Shown piece after piece: positions 17,001 to 22,037 of a stretch of DNA of 27,099 nucleotides. Within the stretch, counting starts at the first letter, position 1. Each line of letters opens with the position of its first letter. The stretch covers positions 1 through 27,099 of the forward strand of contig JAZTZP010000060.1 of the NCBI GenBank assembly GCA_045637525.1, in the 5' to 3' direction. The notes under the pieces are model-generated. The model had not been told where the DNA came from, searched no databases, and saw only the letters and a program-made list of their open reading frames with translations. The DNA comes from JAZTZP01 sp045637525. GTDB lineage: Bacteria; Bacillota; Clostridia; UBA1381. The position numbers and the translations under genes were made by a program.

Positions 17001-17131
17001 CCGTCAACAGTAACTACTTTAGGAATATATTTGTAATTATCTGTTTCATTATCAGTGAAAGCTAAAATGCTTGAAAATGAAATTAAAATCATTGCTACTA
17101 ATAATGTTATCAGAATAAGTCGTTTCTTCAT
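14030..17131 (-). CDS. secreted class 3 lipase with repeat-rich C-terminal region
   Basis: 1033 residues with a signal peptide (about 1-25, ISFSSILAF). The lipase_3-type alpha/beta hydrolase domain covers about 40-325. The nucleophile elbow GHSLGG has Ser208; Asp262 in NNDIVPDVGY and His318 in YIHRV complete the expected triad, and AFRGT marks the oxyanion region. From about 355 to the end, the chain is made of short Asn/Gly/Ser/Thr-rich repeats (LNGN.TVxGDxxxSxGTL type), as in parallel beta-helix or autotransporter-like stalks. It should hydrolyse esters or acylglycerols outside the cell. GGAGGG precedes the start. It sits 17 bases after the membrane-anchored gene and 12 bases before the surface-protein start. 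Confidence 0.85.
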   Translation of the reverse strand: MKKRLILITLLVAMILISFSSILAFTDNETDNYKYIPKVVTVDGNDKMIFDAELARISRKMSTDTYKLRYDSNAKEIAKTFVAEGFTDIQQSHYFDNYFMGSFSNNFLVGAKSFNINGKNKHIVAIAFRGTTIDGFDYGDLFTDASVIDTNGFHTGFYAAAHQAFNTLNDMQFPSLRNDDGTSMTFADFLANSGVVGGDYYILVTGHSLGGAVANIFTGEILGQINKSNIMCYTFAAPKVCTSNTATQHNAYNIFNVINNNDIVPDVGYNIFVGTRMGNDFRVTVSDSEESAHDLTVTYDKALDKVIDNIDSLYPYIHRVCYNEVENGITTQKDEIHIHSDSVIEKRKALNFMPYSDIVMYKNLTLEQADLSVNNLKLLNNTTLNGQSNSISVNDLILNSSTINSTLNVAGDITSSSGTITSLNLCGNSAQNIEGALNTTNLTYSNVGSVNQIGTIYVSGALKNTSSKVINGKNTVLKSTGYINGDYYNSSLTLDGATLSSYKKFGESLYTQGTVNLSDIDITAIFCQNSGTLNLNGNVTVGDDVSFSGTVTQANDKTFNLKGDLTASSANLGNINVCGKLGQTINSPITVNDFSNNNTSKNGLTLDGTVTVNGQASSVKAPVNGKNIVLTNTASFKGNTYYGDITVNGLTGSLPATLNGKLRLNGNVEQSANSTVTGDIEISSGTLNIKNANLTANKKLTFSGGAINLENSNLTVKSILNTASETSLNIDENSLLYLKTDSVNNGTISGTGNLEIYGDFQNSGTVNVKNLKITAKLPVTISGNNITANVFSTSGTSTITLDNKINVLDTYTNSGAKVNSGNIVFSSGNNIGSDVQYGENMNVTGDLVIDGFTVTVVQNAEVTGNIVITNGGKLNVGKNLILKNGNITLSDNSLMTVGGKTDITVSNSNALLIDSTSEVVLKKLAIISGMGNITTDGKLSFGSDTSLSSVNLNGSGTVSLKGDLILSSSTVDYPDTFILNGKAPQILSGGTMNFNNITINNPSRSGVTFSNTARYKGEYINNNSTVSGTLNKQ

Positions 17132-17148
17132 TTGATTCCCTCCAAAAA

Positions 17149-17676
17149 TTACACTATTTCACATGATTCACCAAATTTAAATTCGCCCTCTTTTATAGAG
17201 GTTTTCTTAGAGTAATCCTGAGTAAATAGTTTGCCTGTTCCGTTAAATTCGCTCTCGCAATAAAATCTCAAACGCAAATAAGATTTGTTATCTTCTACCC
17301 ATATTTTATCTAAGTCTCCATCAATTCTAAATCTAATAGCATACGGTGCTTCCTTATCGTTTTTATCAAAGGGCTCAATAAAAGAAACATCTCTCCTTAA
17401 AACATGAATAGGCTTTGTGCTTAGAATAGCACCACCGCTACCGTTATCTCTTGTAACAACTTCTAAGAAAACTTTTACATTTTTTACATAATGTTTTGAT
17501 TTATTAACAATTTTAAACCTATACTCTGTCTCTTTTGTGACTGGATTTTCCTTTTTGCTAATCTCTTCAGATATTTTGATTTTTGGCTTCGATAAATAGT
17601 TAATTGTTTGAAATGCTATAGAGGCAATTAAACCAGTAACGACACCCATTCCTATACTATACATAAATTTCAACAT
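17149..17676 (-). CDS. membrane-anchored protein, first gene of the lipase operon
   Basis: 175 residues, with one N-terminal hydrophobic segment (about 5-28, SIGMGVVTGLIASIAFQTINYL) and then a beta-rich domain with many charged residues. No family recognised. The segment FKIVNKSKHYVKNVKVFLEVV and the spacing of beta strands resemble an immunoglobulin-like fold exposed on one side of the membrane. AAAGGAGG precedes ATG 17676. It is the first gene after the structured leader and lies 17 bases before the lipase gene. It could help to localise or restrain the lipase, but nothing in the sequence proves this. Confidence 0.7.
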   Translation of the reverse strand: MLKFMYSIGMGVVTGLIASIAFQTINYLSKPKIKISEEISKKENPVTKETEYRFKIVNKSKHYVKNVKVFLEVVTRDNGSGGAILSTKPIHVLRRDVSFIEPFDKNDKEAPYAIRFRIDGDLDKIWVEDNKSYLRLRFYCESEFNGTGKLFTQDYSKKTSIKEGEFKFGESCEIV

Positions 17677-17696
17677 AAAAATTCCTCCTTTGAATT

Positions 17697-17732
17697 AAAA
17701 AAGTGCATAACCCATATTTCAGGATTATGCAC
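17697..17732 (-). terminator. terminator at the end of the structured leader (possible attenuator)
   Basis: On the minus strand GTGCATAAtCC pairs with GGgTTATGCAC (8 bp, a mismatch, 2 bp) and is followed by six T. It lies directly before the AAAGGAGG and ATG of the first operon gene, so read-through would be needed to express the operon. Confidence 0.8.
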
Positions 17733-17888
17733 CGAAAAACATACAACCCTGACGATAAGGCTGCTAGACACTTATACTTACATTTCCTCGCAAGGTTATG
17801 AAGTCAGAGTGTACGCTTTTGCCAAATTAGCGTACACCTTACGAGAAATAATTATACTTGCCCTATTGTAAGTATAATAGTCTAGCGT
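17697..17888 (-). ncRNA. structured leader RNA (~190 nt) before the lipase operon
   Basis: On the minus strand the predicted transcript begins with a long closing stem: GCTAGAC pairs with GTCTAGC (17880-17886 with 17763-17769) and TTATACTTACA with TGTAAGTATAA (17867-17877 with 17772-17782), about 20 bp. Inside are stems TCGTAAGGT/ACCTTGCGA (17836-17844 with 17788-17796) and GTACGCT/AGCGTAC (17829-17835 with 17811-17817). The leader ends in an intrinsic terminator. I cannot assign it to a known riboswitch class. It could be an attenuator or a free regulatory RNA. Confidence 0.65.
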
Positions 17889-17893
17889 AAAAC

Positions 17894-17922
17894 ATTATAG
17901 CACAGTTTTCCATTATTTACAA
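17894..17922 (-). promoter_or_regulatory. promoter of the structured leader and lipase operon
   Basis: On the minus strand TTGTAA (17917-17922), 17 bases, TATAAT (17894-17899). The start would fall near 17887, at the foot of the long closing stem. Confidence 0.7.
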
Positions 17923-18012
17923 TGGTTTTTAACCATTTTGTCCGTTTTATCAAAATAAAGTTGTGGTTTTTGGAGAAATTTATCGGAAATAGCTGGATTT
18001 TGATTTAAAACA

Positions 18013-18021
18013 TGGTATAAT
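18013..18021 (+). promoter_or_regulatory. extended -10 promoter of the YkgJ operon
   Basis: TGgTATAAT: an extended -10 element with no good -35 at 17 bases (CTGGAT at 17993-17998). The first ATG follows only 17 bases after the -10, so the leader is very short. Confidence 0.55.
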
Positions 18022-18038
18022 ACAAATGGTGATATAAA

Positions 18039-18623
18039 ATGAAGAATACTTATAATGTTATAGTTGCATGGTTTATTGCCCCTGCAATGTACGAGATTTT
18101 AAAACACATAATAATTCTAATAAAAAACAAATTACAAGAGCGAACGATTGAATATACTGTTTCGGGGTACTGGGGAACTGTCCACTCTGCCAAAGACAAA
18201 GATGGCAAGGAATACACAGCTTATGAACTTCTCAAAATGAAGCAAAAAGGTAACGAACTTCGTTCAAAACTGTATCAGCTTACAAATGACGGAAGATTTT
18301 ATACATATAATTGTACCGGATATATAAAAGGACAAAAAATTTCATTGGCATATAGTGAGTTAAATAATAAGTTTTCTAACGATACAGGAACTATAAATTT
18401 ACTCAGATTTGAAAAGTTTCAACATACTCCAAATTTTGTAGGAGTGTACTCTGAATTTTCAAAAAGCGACACATCATGCACATCCAAGGATTACAATCTA
18501 ATCCCTCTAAAGATTAATGCAAAAGACAGAGTTTTATTAGCAATACTGAAATCAAAGTATGCGCAAAAATATTTAGAAAAGGAAAATACAAAAAATGAAT
18601 TATCCTTGCAAAAAATGTGGTAG
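18039..18623 (+). CDS. membrane-anchored protein of unknown function
   Basis: 194 residues. An N-terminal hydrophobic segment (about 6-28, VIVAWFIAPAMYEILKHIIILI) anchors a soluble domain of mixed charge with several short beta strands (SGYWGTVHSA; YTYNCTGYIKGQKISLAYSEL; NFVGVYSEFS). Tyr/Thr-rich strands in a row suggest a small beta-barrel; no family recognised. The ribosome site is poor and the leader is only about 10 bases, so initiation is close to leaderless. Its last 29 bases overlap the YkgJ-like gene in another frame. First gene of a three-gene operon ending in the 37-residue peptide. Confidence 0.65.
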   Translation: MKNTYNVIVAWFIAPAMYEILKHIIILIKNKLQERTIEYTVSGYWGTVHSAKDKDGKEYTAYELLKMKQKGNELRSKLYQLTNDGRFYTYNCTGYIKGQKISLAYSELNNKFSNDTGTINLLRFEKFQHTPNFVGVYSEFSKSDTSCTSKDYNLIPLKINAKDRVLLAILKSKYAQKYLEKENTKNELSLQKMW

Positions 18624-19002
18624 TTGTTGCAAAGGAAAGATGGGGCCATTTATTTTTCCATCTGACTTAATAAAAATATGTGATAATTTGAATGTTTCCA
18701 AAAGAGCTTTTCTCGAAAAATATTGCAATAAAAATGTTTTAATATTAAATTTCATGGAAGTAGACATTTATTGTTTAAAATTATCTAATAGTAGTTGTAT
18801 ATTTTTAAATGACAAAAACTTGTGTGATATCTATAATTTCAGACCATATCAATGCATTAAAGCCCCATATCATTTTCTTTCTAAATCCGGCTTTTGGAAC
18901 CATATGAAATGTATAGATTTTGAAACATTAAGCGAAAGCAACTCTGATAGAGAAGATGCTGAAATATTAAAAGAATTAATAGATGTCGGATATGTGTTTT
19001 GA
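18595..19002 (+). CDS. YkgJ-family cysteine-cluster protein
   Basis: 135 residues, beginning with CKKCGSCC at residues 5-12, the C-x2-C-x2-CC signature of the YkgJ/FliB-like cluster, thought to bind zinc or an iron-sulfur cluster. More cysteines follow in CNKN, YCLKLSNSSCIF and CDIYNFRPYQC, the last matching the C-x2-Y-x2-RP-x2-C core of the family, then MKCIDF. The length is normal for the short form. It overlaps the upstream gene by 29 bases, and AAAAGGAAAA lies about 12 bases before ATG. A strong AAAGGAGG just after its stop leads into a 37-residue peptide gene, so it could be a peptide-modifying partner. That pairing is inference. Confidence 0.8.
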   Translation: MNYPCKKCGSCCKGKMGPFIFPSDLIKICDNLNVSKRAFLEKYCNKNVLILNFMEVDIYCLKLSNSSCIFLNDKNLCDIYNFRPYQCIKAPYHFLSKSGFWNHMKCIDFETLSESNSDREDAEILKELIDVGYVF

Positions 19003-19018
19003 GAAAGGAGGAATAGAT

Positions 19019-19132
19019 ATGCCTGGACCAGTATTAGATCCTATAAAAGTTTTAGACTATTTGACCCAAACTATTAATAAATTAGTTGGTTGCAGTGATA
19101 AAACTTCTGCTAAATCAAATAAAAACAAATAA
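19019..19132 (+). CDS. 37-residue peptide downstream of the YkgJ-like gene
   Basis: ATG 19019 to TAA 19130-19132, with a near-perfect AAAGGAGG (19004-19011) seven bases upstream, the best ribosome site in this operon. The peptide begins MPGPVLDPIKVLDYL, has an amphipathic helix through about residue 24, a single Cys in LVGCSDK, and a Lys/Ser/Asn-rich tail. It is followed directly by an intrinsic terminator, so it should be abundant. It could be a ribosomally made peptide modified by the cysteine-cluster protein, a signal peptide or a small toxin. Confidence 0.65.
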   Translation: MPGPVLDPIKVLDYLTQTINKLVGCSDKTSAKSNKNK

Positions 19133-19149
19133 AATTTACTTGTTTCACA

Positions 19150-19198
19150 AAAAAAGCAAGTTGTGGTAGAAATATTTCCAATTACAACTTGCTTTTTT
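19150..19198. terminator. bidirectional terminator between the YkgJ operon and the DUF6076-like gene
   Basis: AAAAAAGCAAGTTGT (19150-19164) and ACAACTTGCTTTTTT (19184-19198) are perfect complements. The minus-strand gene's TAA overlaps the last two bases. Confidence 0.9.
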
Positions 19199-20165
19199 AT
19201 TTTTCTAACCAAGCAACATAATCTTTAAATGCCAGTTTTCCATTATAGCAATCTTTTCTAAGTCCTCTTGCTTGTTTTCCCCAAGATTTAAATTCTTCGG
19301 GAGATATGGTTTTCATGCGTTTTCTTGAATCCATACGGCGGTATGCTTTTTGATATGCTTTGAAAATTTCGTCGTTTTCGTGATTGGATTTAAAAACATT
19401 CAATGCACCGATTTCGTTACAAGGCTTAGTTTCACCATTTGCAATTCTGTCGCAGTAGGCACTGTCAGCTCTACCTTTTGAAATAAAAGGCAAATTGCAA
19501 TGACGACAGACTTTAAGCTCTGTATTATTTTTAACCATTTGCATTATATCAAATCTTAATATATCCGTTATCGTTGGCAGCTCATACATTTCTGTGAGAC
19601 TGTCATTTTCTTTTGCATAAAATACTGAGAATTTAGAGTTGTATAATGGATTATTTTTAGCTGTATATGTTTCTAAAGGATTGTTAATATATAAATCATT
19701 TACTGCTTTTTCTGCATCTTGTCTTGTGCTTGTGTAGTGGTCAATTAAATTCTTCATCACAAGTTCGTGATTTTTAATTCTGTTATCAGTGAGTTTGATT
19801 TTAATGCTCAATACTTTCTCTATCTCATTTATGGCATTATCCTTATTTGATATTGTTTTGATAAGATAGGATATGAACAGAGCAGAATATATCATCAGAT
19901 AACTATTTTTTAATGCAATATCTCCGGCGGTGTTGAGCAGATCATCCATAATGTCATTCGGCATCATACCGCTTTCAATATCTTTATAAAACTGCAATCG
20001 TATTTTTTCAAACAGTACCGTTATCACACTACTATCAATCCATATAAAGTCAACAAGGCTTTTACCAATTACATCTTTAGCGATAATTTCGTCAAGCATA
20101 TCAAAATGATATTTGCATATCCTTTCATTTTTGTATGTATAACCTACGGCAAAAATGTTCTCCAT
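19197..20165 (-). CDS. DUF6076-like protein with a zinc-knuckle motif
   Basis: 322 residues from ATG 20165, which has AAGGAG about nine bases upstream; the frame is open further back but lacks a start signal. The N-terminal ~200 residues are helical. The C-terminal part has CRHCNLPFISKGRADSAYCDR followed by KPC, a C-x2-C...C...C zinc-binding pattern like CGNR-type nucleic-acid-binding modules, then a basic helical tail (YRRMDSRKRMK). I recall such genes beside relaxases in clostridial mobile elements; it occupies the place tnpY has in Tn4451, but I cannot show homology. It is divergent from the relaxase and shares with it a palindromic pair of promoters, which it might bind. Confidence 0.7.
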   Translation of the reverse strand: MENIFAVGYTYKNERICKYHFDMLDEIIAKDVIGKSLVDFIWIDSSVITVLFEKIRLQFYKDIESGMMPNDIMDDLLNTAGDIALKNSYLMIYSALFISYLIKTISNKDNAINEIEKVLSIKIKLTDNRIKNHELVMKNLIDHYTSTRQDAEKAVNDLYINNPLETYTAKNNPLYNSKFSVFYAKENDSLTEMYELPTITDILRFDIMQMVKNNTELKVCRHCNLPFISKGRADSAYCDRIANGETKPCNEIGALNVFKSNHENDEIFKAYQKAYRRMDSRKRMKTISPEEFKSWGKQARGLRKDCYNGKLAFKDYVAWLEK

Positions 20166-20222
20166 AGAAATCGCTCCTTTTTTGATATAGAATTGTAACG
20201 AATATAGATGTAATTCTATATC

Positions 20223-20260
20223 TATTATACTTGACAAAGACAAAAATGTCAAGTATAATA
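20223..20260. promoter_or_regulatory. overlapping palindromic divergent promoters
   Basis: TATTATACTTGACA (20223-20236) and TGTCAAGTATAATA (20247-20260) are exact inverted copies. On the plus strand TTGACA (20231-20236), 17 bases, TATAAT (20254-20259); on the minus strand TTGACA (20247-20252), 17 bases, TATAAT (20224-20229). Each -35 lies within the spacer of the other promoter, so only one polymerase can bind at a time. Confidence 0.85.
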
Positions 20261-20262
20261 TA

Positions 20263-20496
20263 GACGAATATATTTGATATTTTGTAAATATATTCGTCGC
20301 AACTGTAAAGCGTAAATTTACAGTTGCCCGTACAAGCTGTAATACGGATAGTATTCTACTTGTGCGGTGCCGTGCAGGTGCAACCTGCCCCTCGGAGAGC
20401 CCACGACATCTTTGCAGCCCTTGGGATGAAAGTGTCATAGTGGGTTAAGATACTTTGAAAAAGATATTCTCCGTAGCACGGCTATCGTAATCAGAA
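20263..20496 (+). ncRNA. long folded leader / mobilization region upstream of the relaxase
   Basis: It opens with two adjacent perfect hairpins: GACGAATATATTT/AAATATATTCGTC (20263-20298) and GCAACTGTAAA/TTTACAGTTGC (20299-20327). Then come CCGTACAAG/CTTGTGCGG, GCAGGT/ACCTGC (20374-20388), and an outer pairing GCCGTGC/GCACGGC (20369-20375 with 20476-20482) enclosing CGGAGA/TCTCCG (20393-20398 with 20468-20473). Most of the ~230 bases can pair. It contains the oriT-like site and precedes the relaxase start by about 15 bases. Confidence 0.6.
20429..20456 (+). other. oriT: MOBV-type oriT (putative nick region)
   Basis: AAAGTGTC (20429-20436) and GATACTTT (20449-20456) form an inverted repeat with loop ATAGTGGGTTAA. 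The arrangement closely follows the pMV158-family origin, where AAAGTATA/TATACTTT flank GTGTG and nicking occurs before TT. By analogy the nick would be between G20444 and T20445. It lies about 55 bases upstream of a MOBV relaxase gene, as expected. Confidence 0.7.
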
Positions 20497-20509
20497 AGGC
20501 GGTGATTCA

Positions 20510-21718
20510 ATGGAAAAGATACACAGAAGTGTTGTAAGAAATAATGCATATTCCCGTAGCGGAATCTCCATTCGAGAAAGACACAACGAAAGAAAAAACG
20601 AATGTTATGCCAATGAAGATATAATATTGGAACGCTCACATCTCAATGTGTATTTCAAAAAATGTGAGAGTACATACACCGAATATTTTGATAAGCTTGT
20701 TGAAGATAAGATTATCTCTACAAGAGGCTTACAGGGAGATGCGTCAATTATTGATGAGTTCGTATTCGATGTCAACACAGAATATTTTGAAACTCATGGC
20801 GGATATGAATATGCAAAAGAGTTTTTCGAGGATGCCTATCATATGGCAGTTAAAGAAGCTGGAGATGAAAGATACATTATCTCGGCAGTAATGCACGCCG
20901 ATGAGCGTAACCGTGAATTATCAGAAAGGCTTGGTCGTGATGTTTTCCATTATCACCTGCACGTAGTTTATGTTCCCATTGTGAAAAAAGAAGTCAAATG
21001 GACAAAGCGGTGCAAAGACAAAAGCTTAGTCGGAAAAACAAAAGAAATTATACATCAAGTAAGTCACAGTAAGAAATGGGGATTTCAGAAAGCAAAAGAT
21101 GAAAACGGTGAAGAAATAAAAACAAGTAGTGGCAAAACAAAACTCGTTGTTCCGTACAGTGTACTGCAAGACAGATTTTTCGAGTATATGAAGAATCTCG
21201 GATATGTTGATTTTGAAAGAGGTGTTAAAGGAAGTACCGCAGAGCATTTATCAGTTGAAGAATTTAAGCTTCAACAAACACAAAAGCGTATTGAGGAAAT
21301 GGATAAAGATATTGTTGACAAAAACAGAGTGCTCATTTCTCTTAATAGTCAAGTTGATGATGCAACAAAAGTTCAACAGTACATTACCAACATTGATGAA
21401 ATGGGCAAACGAAAGCTGGGTGGAAAGGTTGAATACACCAAAGAAGAAAACGAAAAACTTAAAAATCTTGCCAGAGCAGGTATTGCCGCAGAGCATACTC
21501 TTCACGAACAAAGAAAAGAAATACGATTTCTTAAAGGCAAGCTTGCAGAATGGGAAAAAGCATACAACGAATTGTACGAGTATGTAAAAGATTTTCTCTA
21601 TGTGGTGAAGTTAGCGCCCGAAAGAGTTAAGAGCTTTATCTCTGATATTATCAAAGAATTTAAGGACAGAAGAATCTCCAGGAAGAGCAAAAACATTGAA
21701 CAAGACAAAGAAAGATAG
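20510..21718 (+). CDS. tnpZ: MOBV (Pre/Mob) relaxase, TnpZ-like
   Basis: 402 residues. It nicks oriT and pilots the DNA strand during mobilization by a helper element. Near the N terminus it has HNERKNECYANEDI followed by ILERSHLN, matching MOBV motif I (H-N-x-R ... N.D). The metal/catalytic motif is MHADE...FHYHLHVVYVPI (about residues 128-157), the family's H-x-D-E ... H-x-H signature. Residues ~245-370 form a coiled coil (KLQQTQKRIEEMDKDIVDKN onward), and the tail is basic. AAAGGCGG lies upstream of ATG 20510. Length is typical. It is followed after 12 bases by tnpW in the same operon, and a pMV158-like oriT precedes it. Confidence 0.9.
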   Translation: MEKIHRSVVRNNAYSRSGISIRERHNERKNECYANEDIILERSHLNVYFKKCESTYTEYFDKLVEDKIISTRGLQGDASIIDEFVFDVNTEYFETHGGYEYAKEFFEDAYHMAVKEAGDERYIISAVMHADERNRELSERLGRDVFHYHLHVVYVPIVKKEVKWTKRCKDKSLVGKTKEIIHQVSHSKKWGFQKAKDENGEEIKTSSGKTKLVVPYSVLQDRFFEYMKNLGYVDFERGVKGSTAEHLSVEEFKLQQTQKRIEEMDKDIVDKNRVLISLNSQVDDATKVQQYITNIDEMGKRKLGGKVEYTKEENEKLKNLARAGIAAEHTLHEQRKEIRFLKGKLAEWEKAYNELYEYVKDFLYVVKLAPERVKSFISDIIKEFKDRRISRKSKNIEQDKER

Positions 21719-21730
21719 GAGGCTGATAAT

Positions 21731-21910
21731 ATGTTAAAGGCGCTAGAATTAAAACCTGTTTTATTAAAACCAAAAGAAGAATTTTTAAAACCTAATAACA
21801 TTAACTTTCAAACCAAGATTGGCACAACTGTTTATGTAGTAAATGCGCATTTCAGAGAAGGTGCGTCAGCTGATATGGTAACGAAGGTCAAAAGTCTTAT
21901 GACTAGATAG
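21731..21910 (+). CDS. tnpW: TnpW family transposon protein
   Basis: A 59-residue protein starting at ATG 21731, eight bases after AGGAGG (21717-21722), and 12 bases after the relaxase stop. The C-terminal half, KIGTTVYVVNAHFREGASADMVTKVKSLM when read in parts, has the TnpW pattern (IG.T.Y.V..HF.E.A....V.K...L). The N terminus is Lys/Leu/Pro-rich (KPVLLKPKEEFLKP). The role of TnpW in Tn4451-like elements is not known. Its position between relaxase and recombinase is conserved. Confidence 0.85.
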   Translation: MLKALELKPVLLKPKEEFLKPNNINFQTKIGTTVYVVNAHFREGASADMVTKVKSLMTR

Positions 21911-21919
21911 TTAATATAC

Positions 21920-21941
21920 AAAGTGAACAAAAATTCACTTT
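21920..21941 (+). terminator. weak hairpin after tnpW
   Basis: AAAGTGAA (21920-21927) and TTCACTTT (21934-21941) pair perfectly, but only TAT follows, so termination is likely partial and read-through into the recombinase gene is possible. Confidence 0.4.
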
Positions 21942-21955
21942 ATCACTCTGAAGCG

Positions 21956-21984
21956 TTGAATTTGACAATCGGGTGTGATATAAT
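21956..21984 (+). promoter_or_regulatory. promoter of the serine recombinase gene
   Basis: TTGAAT (21956-21961), 17 bases, TATAAT (21979-21984). A perfect TTGACA at 21962-21967 is only 11 bases from the -10 and is probably not used. Confidence 0.65.
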
Positions 21985-22037
21985 ATGTACACTACAATAT
22001 TTATCATATTCGGCTGTCGGAAAGGAGAAAAAGTTTA

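Noticed and set aside
20166..20438. N-terminal extension of the DUF6076-like protein
   Set aside because: It would be translated across its own promoter and the folded relaxase leader; ATG 20165 has a good ribosome site.
21962..21984. TTGACA/TATAAT as promoter of the recombinase gene
   Set aside because: The spacing is only 11 bases; TTGAAT six bases upstream gives the proper 17-base spacer.
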